Assembly (NCBI RefSeq): GCF_020410745.1
Contig: NZ_CP084528.1
Coordinates: 2,604,001-2,668,000, forward strand
Direction of reading: 5' to 3'
Length of the DNA stretch: 64,000 nt
DNA from: Kaistella polysaccharea
GTDB taxonomy: Bacteria > Bacteroidota > Bacteroidia > Flavobacteriales > Weeksellaceae
A program made the translations under genes and the position numbers. The notes under the pieces were generated by a model. It searched no databases. It had not been told where the DNA came from and saw only the letters and a program-made list of their open reading frames with translations. Below, one piece after another: positions 1-8,038 of this stretch. The first letter of the stretch is position 1, and the number at the start of each line of letters is the position of its first letter.

Positions 1-154
1 AAATTTTAAACGTGAAATGACAATTGTAGTATAACTAATTTATAAAAGGTTCGTCGTATCGAAATTTGAGCTAGGGAAGAAATTTTTAATTCTTTCCAAT
101 AAAACAAGGTAAAAGTAAAGTATACAGCTTTACCACAAACTATTATAACCAAAA

Positions 155-176
155 AACAGGGCGTTTAATCCCTGTT
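155..176 (-). terminator. Hairpin terminator, possibly the original tRNA-Ser terminator
   Basis: AACAGGG pairs with CCCTGTT around an 8-nt loop. On the minus strand the hairpin is followed by a run of T (AAAAAA on the plus strand just before the stem). Minus-strand transcription from the tRNA-Ser gene would have reached it before the element inserted, so it may be the displaced terminator of that tRNA. The structure is seen; the role is inferred. Confidence 0.5.
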
Positions 177-219
177 CTAAGTCTTTTAAAATTGTAAAAA
201 TCTGATCTACAGACTTTTT

Positions 220-239
220 TTGTAGAGAGGATGGGATTC
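220..239. repeat. Left attachment site (att repeat copy 1)
   Basis: TTGTAGAGAGGATGGGATTC occurs here and again, identically, at 18019-18038, where it is the 3' end of a complete tRNA-Ser gene. This copy has no tRNA body attached. That is the usual footprint of a tyrosine integrase that inserts into the 3' end of a tRNA gene, and the integrase gene starts about 145 bp away. Confidence 0.9.
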
Positions 240-352
240 TCATCTATAATATTTCTAAATTTACTAAACTATCATTTTCTTTTATTAATAAGGGTTATAG
301 GGGTTTATGAATTTTAAAATGTTTCTTAAATATCATTGCATATCATAAAAAA

Positions 353-372
353 TGGCTGTAGATTTGGCTGTA
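353..372 (+). repeat. Left pair of TGGCTGTA repeats
   Basis: Two TGGCTGTA copies start at 353 and 365, 12 bp apart, just upstream of the integrase start. The same pair with the same 12-bp spacing lies inside the right end of the element (17968 and 17980). Placement at both ends suggests arm-type binding sites of the integrase or excisionase; that role is inferred. Confidence 0.6.
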
Positions 373-383
373 AATATTTTTTT

Positions 384-1703
384 ATGATTAACATTAAAAG
401 AAAAATAACAGTTGATATTGAAAGAAGAAAAAAGAAAGGTGTAGTTGTTAATGAAAACGCACCAATATTTATTCGTCTAACCTTTTTATCTAATAGAATA
501 AATTTTTATAGCGGTTTCAGAATAAATATTTCTGACTGGGATTCTGAAAAAAAGGAAGTCATTTCTGGTCGGACAAATTCTAGTGAACAAACTGCTGAAG
601 AAATAAACATAAAAATTGACAACTACAAATCTGCAATTCAGTCGTTCTTTTACGAATGTCAAATCAAAAATCAGATACCAACTATTGAGGAGGTCAAGGA
701 TGCTTATGAAAAGATAAAAAATGATGGTGTAGAAGTAAAAAGAATAAAAAAGTTAAAGGTTGAATTAATACAAGTTGAACCTAAAAAAGAAATATCATTT
801 TTTAAAGTATTTGACGAATTCACTTCCTATAATGGAAAAATTAATAATTGGACAACTGATACTTATGCAAAGTTAAAAACTCTTAAAACTCACTTGGAGG
901 CGTTTAATCCAGAACTTAGATTTGAGGATTTAACTTTAGAAGGATTAAGCAATGTTCTAACTTTTTTTAGCAAAACATTAAAACTTCGAAATACAACTAC
1001 CAAAAAATATATCGAAAATATTAAGTGGTTCTTGAGATATGCAGTGAAAAAGGGATATACAGAAATTAAATCATTTGAAGATTTTCAACCAAAACTTAAA
1101 ATCGCAAAGAAGAAACTCATTTTTTTAACGGAATCTGAAATTTTACAAATAAAAAACTATAAGATACCTGAATCTAAATTATATTTAGATCGAGTTCGCG
1201 ATGTTCTTCTTTTCCTTTGCTATTCTGGTTTGCGCCATTCAGATGCTTACAAATTAAAGAAATCAGACATTAAAGACGGTAGATTTGATGTTACAACTCT
1301 AAAAACAAACGATAGCCTTGTAATTGAACTTAATAAAACATCTCAGGATATTATTGATAAATATAAAGATATTCCTTTCCAAAATGATAAAGCACTTCCG
1401 GTTATTTCTAATCAGAATATGAACGAATATTTGAAGGAACTTGGACAGTTAGCAGAAATAAATGAATCAATTACAGAAACATATTTCATAGGTAATGAAA
1501 GACACGATGAAACTAAACCCAAGTATGAACTTTTAAGTAGTCATGTTGGAAGGCGTTCTTTCGTGTGTTTATGCATTGCTAAAGGTATTGGTTTACAAAT
1601 TATAATGAAGTGGACAGGGCATGCCGATTATAAATCAATGAAGCCATATATTGAAGTTGCAGATTCAACAAAAGCGATTGAGATGCAAAAATTAAATTTT
1701 TAG
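384..1703 (+). CDS. Tyrosine recombinase / integrase of the element
   Basis: A 439-aa site-specific recombinase that would catalyse integration and excision at the tRNA-Ser site. The N-terminal ~90 residues resemble the arm-type DNA-binding domain of Bacteroidetes integrases. A core-binding (SAM-like) domain covers roughly 135-235 and the catalytic domain the rest. The catalytic set is visible: Arg284 (SGLRHSD), His387 and Arg390 (HVGRR), His413 (TGHADY) and Tyr422 (MKPY). The start at 384 is preferred over an in-frame ATG at 336. The alignable domain begins at MINIKRK, and the longer start would run through the TGGCTGTA repeats. A second gene follows after 3 bp, so the two are probably cotranscribed. 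Confidence 0.93.
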   Translation: MINIKRKITVDIERRKKKGVVVNENAPIFIRLTFLSNRINFYSGFRINISDWDSEKKEVISGRTNSSEQTAEEINIKIDNYKSAIQSFFYECQIKNQIPTIEEVKDAYEKIKNDGVEVKRIKKLKVELIQVEPKKEISFFKVFDEFTSYNGKINNWTTDTYAKLKTLKTHLEAFNPELRFEDLTLEGLSNVLTFFSKTLKLRNTTTKKYIENIKWFLRYAVKKGYTEIKSFEDFQPKLKIAKKKLIFLTESEILQIKNYKIPESKLYLDRVRDVLLFLCYSGLRHSDAYKLKKSDIKDGRFDVTTLKTNDSLVIELNKTSQDIIDKYKDIPFQNDKALPVISNQNMNEYLKELGQLAEINESITETYFIGNERHDETKPKYELLSSHVGRRSFVCLCIAKGIGLQIIMKWTGHADYKSMKPYIEVADSTKAIEMQKLNF

Positions 1704-1706
1704 GAA

Positions 1707-2666
1707 ATGAAAACAAGTGAACATTTAGCCTTCCTACAAAGAATAGCAACTGGTTTTAATACAGTTCGAAATACAAGTGATGTGACAAAGGGTTTATTAG
1801 ACCATATCATATTTTTCTGTAAAATAGATGATGCTCTAGTTTATGAAGATTTGCTGCGAAGCGAAAATATTCCACTTCTTTTAAGTGAATATAAAGTACT
1901 GATATCAGAGATTAAGAAGAAATTTAACGATAGTCAAAGTTTAATACAAGAGTTTTCTGTAAGTGTCTTCTTTGAACAATTACTGCTTCCTTATGATTAC
2001 AAAATTGAGATTGAAAGCAAACGACTTGAGTCATACAGAAATGAAAATAGATTGCTGAAAAGTCAATTAGAATCGTGGAGTGTGAAATATTCCGAAGAAT
2101 CTGTTGAGATGAAAAATTTAACCAGAGATTTCGAAATTGCTAATAGTGAATACAATTTTCAGAAGCAAAAACTTGAGATTGTTCAAAAAGAAAGAGATGA
2201 GTTTTTTGAAAATAATTCTAATATTCTTTATTTCAGTTTCAGTCCATTTCTAGAAAAAATGGACATTATAGAAAAATGGATACTGCGACTTTCCAACTCA
2301 AATACTTTTTCACAAATTATATTTAAGGATGAGGATTCCATAGAATTAGCCTATTCGATTTTAGTTAAAATGAGTCTATTGAAAACTGTTTCACTGCCAG
2401 AATTTTATAATCAGATTACATTAAATAAGGTGCTTAGTCTCGAAAAAAACCCGAGTAAGGATAAATATATTGCTTATTCAATAAACAAATTGAAAGCATT
2501 TATTGTTGACAATAAAAAAGAAATATGGGAGAAGACGATTGTAGAATATTTTCAAATCCAAAATTTTGATAAAATAAAGACTGTTAACCAAGATCACCTA
2601 AAAACTAAAGATCATGAAGAAATTGATTTAAAAATAAGCAATTATTTTGAAAGTCTCAAGAGTTAA
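1707..2666 (+). CDS. Unknown 319-aa coiled-coil protein coupled to the integrase
   Basis: I do not recognise a family. The protein is acidic/lysine-rich and soluble, with no signal peptide or membrane segment. It has a predicted coiled coil around residues 105-165, rich in Glu, Lys, Leu and Ser. The C-terminal half is also helical-looking. Its start lies 3 bp after the integrase stop, preceded by a purine-rich stretch (AGGAA), so it is almost certainly translated from the integrase message. That position suggests a role with integration or excision or in the element's maintenance, but nothing in the sequence proves one. It could also be an unrelated accessory gene. Confidence 0.75.
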   Translation: MKTSEHLAFLQRIATGFNTVRNTSDVTKGLLDHIIFFCKIDDALVYEDLLRSENIPLLLSEYKVLISEIKKKFNDSQSLIQEFSVSVFFEQLLLPYDYKIEIESKRLESYRNENRLLKSQLESWSVKYSEESVEMKNLTRDFEIANSEYNFQKQKLEIVQKERDEFFENNSNILYFSFSPFLEKMDIIEKWILRLSNSNTFSQIIFKDEDSIELAYSILVKMSLLKTVSLPEFYNQITLNKVLSLEKNPSKDKYIAYSINKLKAFIVDNKKEIWEKTIVEYFQIQNFDKIKTVNQDHLKTKDHEEIDLKISNYFESLKS

Positions 2667-2744
2667 AATAGTCGCAGAGAGTCTTGAAATTTATTATTCT
2701 CTAATAAAATAGATGCAAATGACCTCATAAAGTCCTATTACATT

Positions 2745-2797
2745 TTTTTGCATTTTATTTTTATTTTTTATTTTATAACGCATTGAATATCAGTATT
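2745..2797 (+). repeat. Intergenic repeat copy 1 (TTTTTGCATTTT + 25-bp element)
   Basis: TTTTTGCATTTT at 2745-2756 is followed by a 25-bp sequence at 2773-2797. A related arrangement occurs at 4631-4670, where the 25-bp part matches at 20 of 25 positions. Both lie in the gaps before replication-type genes. Likely a shared protein-binding site or operator; the function is inferred. Confidence 0.55.
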
Positions 2798-2906
2798 AAA
2801 TTATTGATATTTTTTTTATTTCCATTTTTCTCCATTTCGAATTTTATGTCTATTTGCAATATTTAGAACAGGCATATTAATTATTAAACTTTAAATAAAA
2901 TTCAAA

Positions 2907-3209
2907 ATGAAAATCGAAAATCTTTTAGAGAAGCCAATCTGGCAAATGACAGGTCAAGAATTTTTGGCATTAAATGAACAGTGTAGAAGTACGGTTCAAG
3001 ATCACCAAATTGTTTCTATTTCTGAAAACCCCTTAAGTAAAAAGTATGTTTACGGAATTCGTGGAATTGCAAATCTTCTCAATTGCAGCATTGCAAAAGC
3101 AAATCGTATAAAAAAAAGAGGAATTATTGATGACGCTATAATTCAGGAGGGACGTTCTATCATGGTTGATGTCGAATTGGCTTTAAGTCTAATTAAAAAC
3201 AATATGTAA
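2907..3209 (+). CDS. DUF3853-like helix-turn-helix protein
   Basis: A 100-aa protein with a C-terminal winged/HTH DNA-binding fold: residues ~48-95 read KYVYGIRGIANLLNCSIAKA, then a recognition-helix-like stretch and a short wing. This matches the DUF3853 family common on Bacteroidetes mobile elements. It is the first gene after a 240-bp gap containing repeat copy 1, and it abuts the next gene (1-bp gap), so the two form an operon. A DNA-binding role at the element's repeats or as a regulator is plausible. The family assignment is from recognition of the motif pattern, not a search. Confidence 0.75.
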   Translation: MKIENLLEKPIWQMTGQEFLALNEQCRSTVQDHQIVSISENPLSKKYVYGIRGIANLLNCSIAKANRIKKRGIIDDAIIQEGRSIMVDVELALSLIKNNM

Positions 3210-3210
3210 G

Positions 3211-4596
3211 ATGGCGCAAATGGAAAACGCCCGGTTACCCGACGAAAATCACAAAGGCGCATCATTTTTTGACACAAAGAATGATATTGAAAACTTTCAT
3301 ATTTTCAACGGATTAAAAGAAGATTTCAAACTTGTTTCAGGAAAAAACATATTTCCAGGAGGTATATTCCCGCCGATAATGCAAAAACTAATAAGAGAAT
3401 TAGAAAGTACCTTAAACTTTTCTCCAGATTATACATCGGCTTCAATTCTTTATGCTGTTTCAGTTTCGATCGGCAATCGAATCCAACTGAAAGTAAAAAA
3501 TAGTTGGCTGGAAAAATCAAATTTATACTTGGTTCTTGTCGGTAGAACGGGCGATGTAAAAAGCCATTCGGTTTCATTTTGTCTTAATCCTTTAATGAAA
3601 TTGGATAAGGAGAATTTTGAACAATATCTCCATAAAAAGAAAGAATATGAACAACTGCCAGTAGAAGAAAAATCTAAAACTACAGTTCCTTTTCTTCGTC
3701 AATTATTGCTTAATGATTTTACACCAGAAGCATTTGTAAAAGCCCATTATTTTAATCCGCGAGGAATTGGTTTATATACCGATGAAATTGCAGGCTTCTT
3801 TAATTCTTTCAATCAATATCGGAAAGGAAGTGAGGAAGAATCCTATTTGTCCGCTTGGAGTGGAAAACCCATTATTAAAAATAGGATTTCAGGCGAGGAA
3901 ATGAGAGTTGATAATACAAAAGTAGATATTATCGGAACCATGCAGGAAGCGATTTTATCGAGTGTTTTTCAGTCAAATAAAATGAAAAATGGTTTTATTG
4001 ATCGTCTTCTCTTTGTGTTGCCATATAAATATGTTGACAATAAATGGAATGATCTCGATTTAGATGAGAAATATATTGAATGGTATTCAGAATTTATCAA
4101 TGAAATTTATAACCTGGCCGAGAATTCAGAAGTGATACTGGAATTTCATCCCGAAGCAAAGGATTATTTATACAAATGGCAGAACTGCCAAAAAAATGAT
4201 TTTGATTTTGAATACCAGAGAGGCGTTTCCGTGAAACTCCAACAATATGTTTTGAGATTTTCAATTTTAATCGAAGTGGTTCATGCGGTTTGTAATGATG
4301 AAAAACTTCAGTTGATCTCTTTAAAAACCTTAAAATCTGCAATTAAATTAAGAGATTATTTTTTTGAAAATGCAGTCCGTGTTTTTGAAATCATCGACAA
4401 TACTTACTATGACTCACTCACAGAAATACAAAAAAATGTATTTGATAAACTTCCGCAACAATTCAAAACAGGAGAAGGAATTGAAATAATTTCTAACGAT
4501 GATTTGATGAAGGAAAGAAGTTTTAAAAATTTCCTAAAAGATGAAAAACTTTTTAAAAAAATTACCCATGGAATTTACGAAAAGCAAGTTTTTTAG
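3211..4596 (+). CDS. DUF3987-family primase/helicase-like ATPase
   Basis: A 461-aa protein of the DUF3987 family, which accompanies mobile-element replication genes in Bacteroidetes. After an N-terminal ~60 residues, the domain begins near the ASILYAVSVSIGNRIQLKV stretch. The P-loop region reads VGRTGDVKSH (about residue 110), where many relatives have a G-x-G-K-S/T loop; the glycine before the lysine is a valine here. An acidic stretch follows at YTDEIAGFF (~190), as expected for Walker B. It is coupled to the DUF3853-like gene and is followed by the iteron-like region. The likely role is helicase or initiator work in replication of the element after excision, but this is inferred from family context. 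Confidence 0.75.
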   Translation: MAQMENARLPDENHKGASFFDTKNDIENFHIFNGLKEDFKLVSGKNIFPGGIFPPIMQKLIRELESTLNFSPDYTSASILYAVSVSIGNRIQLKVKNSWLEKSNLYLVLVGRTGDVKSHSVSFCLNPLMKLDKENFEQYLHKKKEYEQLPVEEKSKTTVPFLRQLLLNDFTPEAFVKAHYFNPRGIGLYTDEIAGFFNSFNQYRKGSEEESYLSAWSGKPIIKNRISGEEMRVDNTKVDIIGTMQEAILSSVFQSNKMKNGFIDRLLFVLPYKYVDNKWNDLDLDEKYIEWYSEFINEIYNLAENSEVILEFHPEAKDYLYKWQNCQKNDFDFEYQRGVSVKLQQYVLRFSILIEVVHAVCNDEKLQLISLKTLKSAIKLRDYFFENAVRVFEIIDNTYYDSLTEIQKNVFDKLPQQFKTGEGIEIISNDDLMKERSFKNFLKDEKLFKKITHGIYEKQVF

Positions 4597-4617
4597 AATC
4601 AACTATAAATTCTGAAC

Positions 4618-4815
4618 TGCACTCTTTGCATTTTTGCATTTTGAGTTATAATGTATTGATTGTCAGCATTGTGAGGACGCATTAAAGTGCAACAAAGTGT
4701 AGGAAGTGCAAAATGCAACTATTTGAAAGTGCAGCAAAATGCAACGAAAGTGCAATGAAAAACACAGCTCAATCAGCCATGAATAAAGGATAGTGCAAAA
4801 AATGTAAATAGTGCA
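4618..4815 (+). repeat. Iteron-like array of AAAGTGCAAC units, possible replication origin
   Basis: Between the DUF3987 and primase-like genes, copies of a ~10-bp unit begin at 4684 (AAAGTGCAAC), 4694 (weak), 4703, 4711, 4726, 4736 and 4747. Two more GTGCA copies lie at 4791 and 4809. Inverted copies (TGCACT, TTTGCAT, TTTTTGCAT) lie at 4618-4642. Spacing of mostly 8-11 bp puts many units on one face of the helix. Such arrays are typical binding sites of replication initiators or autoregulators. The array is seen; the origin function is inferred. Confidence 0.6.
4646..4670 (+). repeat. 25-bp intergenic repeat copy 2
   Basis: This sequence matches 2773-2797 at 20 of 25 positions and, like that copy, lies after a TTTTTGCATTTT motif. 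It sits immediately left of the iteron-like units. Most of the five differences are transitions, so the two copies may be kept similar by binding of one protein. Confidence 0.5.
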
Positions 4816-4818
4816 GGC

Positions 4819-5727
4819 ATGAAAAGATACCGGTATATTTTAGACCCAAGTTCAAAGAAATATAAATGTCCCAGTTGTGAGAAGTTTTCGTTTGTGGTTT
4901 TCATTGATACGGAAACAACTGAAATCATGGAAAATTACGGAAGATGTGATAGAGAAACAAAGTGTGCATTTTTTTATCATCCTACGAAAGATGGATTTCA
5001 AAATTGTAAATATTCAGAGGTTATGGATAGTCATTTTTATGAAGTCTCACCTTCGTTTCATAAAAATGATTTGGTTGAATTATCAATGAGCAATCATAAT
5101 AATTTCTTGAAATATTTAAAATTTTTATTTGGGAGCTCAATAGCAAATTCAGTTCAAAAAAAATACAAAATTGGAACACTCTGCGAGTTTAATAATGGAA
5201 CAATTTTCTGGCAAATTGATGAGCGAAAAAAAGTAAGAGCAGGAAAAGTAATCCAATATTTTGAAACCGGCAAAAGAACAAAAAATATTACATGGATGCA
5301 TCAATTTTTGAGGACGAAAAATGAAATTTCAGATTTTAATTTATCTCAATGTTTGTATGGTTTGCATTTAACCCAGAATGATAAAACAAGCATAATTGCT
5401 CTAGTAGAATCAGAAAAAACCGCTTGTATTATGAGTGTAATATTTCCAGGTTTTTTATGGTTGTCCTGTGGTGCAAAAGGAGAATTTAAATTGAAGAAAT
5501 TAGAACCCATAAAGCACCGAAAGATTATTGCGTATCCTGACTGTGAAATTCAAAAAAATGGATCAACCACTTATCAAGAATGGAAAAGAAAAGCAGACGG
5601 TTTTAATGCAACTGGATTTGATATTTATGTATCCGATTTGCTTGAAAAAGAAGTTGCAGATGAACAGAAAAATGAAGGGATTGATATTTCAGATTTTTTC
5701 ATGAAGAAATTATACAAAAAGATATAA
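4819..5727 (+). CDS. Zinc-ribbon/Toprim primase-like protein (DUF6371-like)
   Basis: A 302-aa protein with an N-terminal zinc-binding segment: CPSC at ~19-22 and two further Cys (GRCDRETKC) at ~43-49. This is followed by a linker and a C-terminal Toprim-like domain. The Toprim signs are VESEKTACIMS (~195) for the catalytic Glu and a later AYPDCE (~235) for the Asp pair. This layout matches the PG0870/DUF6371 proteins of Bacteroidetes mobile elements, which resemble bacterial primases without the full central domain. It starts 3 bp after the last GTGCA unit of the iteron-like array, so that array also lies over its promoter. The likely role is priming replication of the transferred or excised strand. 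Confidence 0.72.
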   Translation: MKRYRYILDPSSKKYKCPSCEKFSFVVFIDTETTEIMENYGRCDRETKCAFFYHPTKDGFQNCKYSEVMDSHFYEVSPSFHKNDLVELSMSNHNNFLKYLKFLFGSSIANSVQKKYKIGTLCEFNNGTIFWQIDERKKVRAGKVIQYFETGKRTKNITWMHQFLRTKNEISDFNLSQCLYGLHLTQNDKTSIIALVESEKTACIMSVIFPGFLWLSCGAKGEFKLKKLEPIKHRKIIAYPDCEIQKNGSTTYQEWKRKADGFNATGFDIYVSDLLEKEVADEQKNEGIDISDFFMKKLYKKI

Positions 5728-5826
5728 AAACAGTTTATATATCGAGATGTGCTGTTTGCGCTACAAATCGTGCCGACTTTGCATCTTATCAGCATCCCGC
5801 TTTTTCTCCCGATGGTCAAAAAAGGA

Positions 5827-5845
5827 AAAATTGCTTTGCAATTTT
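5827..5845. promoter_or_regulatory. Inverted repeat before the mob operon, oriT candidate
   Basis: AAAATTGC and GCAATTTT form a perfect 8-bp stem around a TTT loop, 25 bp before the MobC-like gene. The 143-bp gap (5728-5870) otherwise lacks genes. Origins of transfer commonly lie upstream of mobC-mobA and contain an inverted repeat near the nick site. No known nic consensus was recognised, so this is only a candidate. Confidence 0.4.
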
Positions 5846-5870
5846 AAAATAAAAAGTACAAAAATTAAAT

Positions 5871-6167
5871 ATGAAAAATAAAGAATTTAGGTTCAGAGTT
5901 TCGCCTCTTGAACATCAAATTATCAAAAACAAAATCTCGAAAACTGGACTATCAATTTCCGAATTTACGAGACGACTTGCTTTGGGTTTAGAACTCAAAA
6001 ATAAGTTGACAGATGATGAAATGATATGCTATAAAAACTTGTCAAAATATACTGATAATTTCCGAAGAATTTCAAATTTATTTAAACTTGGCGATGTTAC
6101 CGGATTGAAAAATGAAACGTTGGAAACATCAAGAATAGTTAAAAAACATCTGGAAAAATTTAGATAA
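5871..6167 (+). CDS. MobC-like mobilization (relaxosome accessory) protein
   Basis: A 98-aa basic protein with a ribbon-helix-helix-like N-terminus (FRFRVSPLEHQIIKNKISKT, then SISEFTRRLALG). This is the pattern of MobC and related relaxosome proteins that bind the origin of transfer and help the relaxase nick it. It starts right after the inverted-repeat gap and its stop is 1 bp before the relaxase start, so the pair is translationally linked. The C-terminal ~40 residues are helical and charged. The protein is complete for its family. Confidence 0.8.
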   Translation: MKNKEFRFRVSPLEHQIIKNKISKTGLSISEFTRRLALGLELKNKLTDDEMICYKNLSKYTDNFRRISNLFKLGDVTGLKNETLETSRIVKKHLEKFR

Positions 6168-6168
6168 A

Positions 6169-7116
6169 ATGATAGGTAAAGCAAAATCTTGTGTCGGTGG
6201 TTTTTCGATTTTTAATTATGTAATTGATGACGCAAAAGGAATCGAAATATTACGAAATAATCTGTGTGGAGAAACTCCAATTGAACTTTTTCAAGAGATG
6301 AAAATCATGCAGAATCTGAATCAAAAAGCCACCAATAAATTAATTTCAATGATTCTTTCTCCGCACGTAGAAGATGGAGAAAAATTAAGTCTAACACAGC
6401 TGCAAACCATGACAAACGAATTTTTGAAAGAGTTAGAAATTGATGTGGAAAATTCTCAATTCATTGCCTTTTTCCACACAGAGAAAAGACATCGGCACAT
6501 TCATATACTTTTCAACAGAGTAGCTGAAAATGGGAAATTGTTGAAAGATAATCATATCGGTAAATTGGCACAATGGGCTGCACACAGGGTTGCTAAAAAA
6601 AATGGATTGATTTCAGCAAAACAAATAAGAATTGATAAAATAGTAGAAACAGAACAAATTCAATCTGGTTTTAAAAGTTTACGAAAGGAACTTTATCTAA
6701 AGCATCTTAATGTAATGGCAGCAAAACCAAAAACGATGGAAAAATATTTATCTGAAATGCTTAAACAGGGTGTGAGCTTTATTCCCACAATTAATAAGCA
6801 AGGCATACTACAGGGTTTTAGAGTTCGAGATATGGAAAGTCACACTGAAATGAAAGCGAGCGAAGCCCACCGCAATATGGGACTTAAAATCCTCTTAGAT
6901 TCTGGGTTGTTTTTTCAGGATAAAAATTTTGATTTAAGTAATGCAATGGTGGAAATAAATAAATTTAACATTCAAAAAGTTCAAGAGGAAACAATTATTG
7001 CTGAAAAAAGAAACACCAATTTTCCTTCACAAAATATTTTTGCATTTAGTCCCAATATTGTTGATCACACTGAAGATGAATTAAAAAGAAAACGTAAGAA
7101 AAAATTTAGAAGATAA
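6169..7116 (+). CDS. Relaxase / mobilization nuclease (MOBP-like)
   Basis: A 315-aa relaxase that would nick the origin of transfer and stay covalently bound to the DNA end. The metal-binding histidine motif is clear: His108-Arg-His110-Ile-His112 within KRHRHIHILFNR. Tyr17 (FNYVID) near the N-terminus is the likely nucleophile. The order fits the Relaxase/MobA-VirD2 family of Bacteroidetes mobilizable elements. The C-terminal third is helical and Lys-rich (ending KRKRKKKFRR), probably for DNA contact. Spacing of 1 bp on both sides places it in one operon with the MobC-like gene and the membrane protein. The protein looks intact, so the element may still be mobilizable by a helper. Confidence 0.87.
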   Translation: MIGKAKSCVGGFSIFNYVIDDAKGIEILRNNLCGETPIELFQEMKIMQNLNQKATNKLISMILSPHVEDGEKLSLTQLQTMTNEFLKELEIDVENSQFIAFFHTEKRHRHIHILFNRVAENGKLLKDNHIGKLAQWAAHRVAKKNGLISAKQIRIDKIVETEQIQSGFKSLRKELYLKHLNVMAAKPKTMEKYLSEMLKQGVSFIPTINKQGILQGFRVRDMESHTEMKASEAHRNMGLKILLDSGLFFQDKNFDLSNAMVEINKFNIQKVQEETIIAEKRNTNFPSQNIFAFSPNIVDHTEDELKRKRKKKFRR

Positions 7117-7117
7117 T

Positions 7118-7603
7118 ATGGCACAAAAACTAAAATCACAAGATCTGATGGAGCTATTCAATGCGAAACTTGATGTAGCAATTGAGAAATTCGATATGAA
7201 TGAAAAAATAATTACCACAGTTAATAAAAAGTTGGAAGAAATTAATAATTCATCTCTGAAAGTTGACTATGAACCCCTAGGTACAGTAGTTCAAGAAAAC
7301 GATAAAATGTTTAAAGAGCACAGAAGTGAATTATTAAATCTATTTGAAAAGCAGATTTCCACAATGAAAGTTGTTGCTAAAGAAAAAGAGAAATATCAAT
7401 TGTACTTTTATGGTGCTTTAACCATTCTTTTGTTTTTGTGTACCGGTTTTCTCTCCTATGGTATCGATCAGTATCATAAAAAAGAAGATGCTGAAAGAAA
7501 ACTAAAATTCTATGCAAGAGAATCATACCGAATGAATACGTATTTGAAAGAAAAGAATCTTACAGAAAAATATGAAAATTGGCTTGAGAGTAAACAAAAA
7601 TAA
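7118..7603 (+). CDS. Membrane-anchored mobilization accessory protein, function unknown
   Basis: A 161-aa protein read directly after the relaxase (1-bp gap). Residues ~1-85 are charged and helical. One transmembrane segment covers about 91-113 (YFYGALTILLFLCTGFLSYG), and a short charged tail follows. Proteins of this size and layout often sit last in Bacteroidetes mob operons, and an inner-membrane link between relaxosome and transfer channel is a reasonable guess. I recognise no catalytic motif. It is the last intact gene before the decayed cargo region. Confidence 0.7.
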   Translation: MAQKLKSQDLMELFNAKLDVAIEKFDMNEKIITTVNKKLEEINNSSLKVDYEPLGTVVQENDKMFKEHRSELLNLFEKQISTMKVVAKEKEKYQLYFYGALTILLFLCTGFLSYGIDQYHKKEDAERKLKFYARESYRMNTYLKEKNLTEKYENWLESKQK

Positions 7604-7719
7604 CAATCTGTAGAAGACCAATCTATTAAAATCTGGAAAATTAGCAACATCAAAGCAACTGAGCAGAATTAATTTAAAGAGACTTTTTTAATCACCAAAA
7701 TCTTCATTTTCTTCCTGTT

Positions 7720-8002
7720 TTACAGAAAGAGCAAAGGTATCGCCAGCGAGCCCATTATATCGCCCATCCCAAATAAAACTGAATTTTTAGTGTTTAATTC
7801 GGAAATCAGTTGCAGCTTTTCTTTCAGTAAAACAGCAAGCACTTCGGCTTTTGAGGAATAGGTTTTAAGACTTTATCAAAGGAATTTTCTAAGTAGTGAA
7901 AACTCTTTGTTTTCAGAGAATCCGGAATTTTGAAATGTTCTGTACTTTGAGAAAAGCAAAAGTTTAAGGAAAGGCTTAATAGAAGGAATAGAATTTCTTC
8001 AT
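7720..8002 (-). pseudogene. Remnant: N-terminus of a secreted/TPR AraC-type regulator
   Basis: On the minus strand a signal-peptide-like stretch (FLLLSLSLNFCFSQ) is followed by TEHFKIPDSLKTKSFHYLEN. This resembles the start of Chryseobacterium TPR-containing AraC-family regulators. The frame then changes near 7850 and continues as KAEVLAVLLKEKLQLISELN to a stop at 7720. The ATG at 8002 is out of frame with the signal peptide. The fragment therefore has at least two frameshifts and has lost everything after the first ~90 residues. The family call rests on remembered similarity. Confidence 0.45.
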
Positions 8003-8038
8003 CGTTGTTTTACGCTGCTAATCCGTAAAGATAGAAAA

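Larger units (their letters stand above)
1..383. other. Left flank and left end of the integrated element, no gene
   Basis: No convincing coding frame lies before the integrase. The stretch holds a hairpin at 155-176, the left attachment repeat at 220-239 and a pair of TGGCTGTA repeats at 353-372. Bases 1-219 are probably the chromosome that originally lay downstream of the tRNA-Ser gene, but this cannot be proved from the window. Confidence 0.6.
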
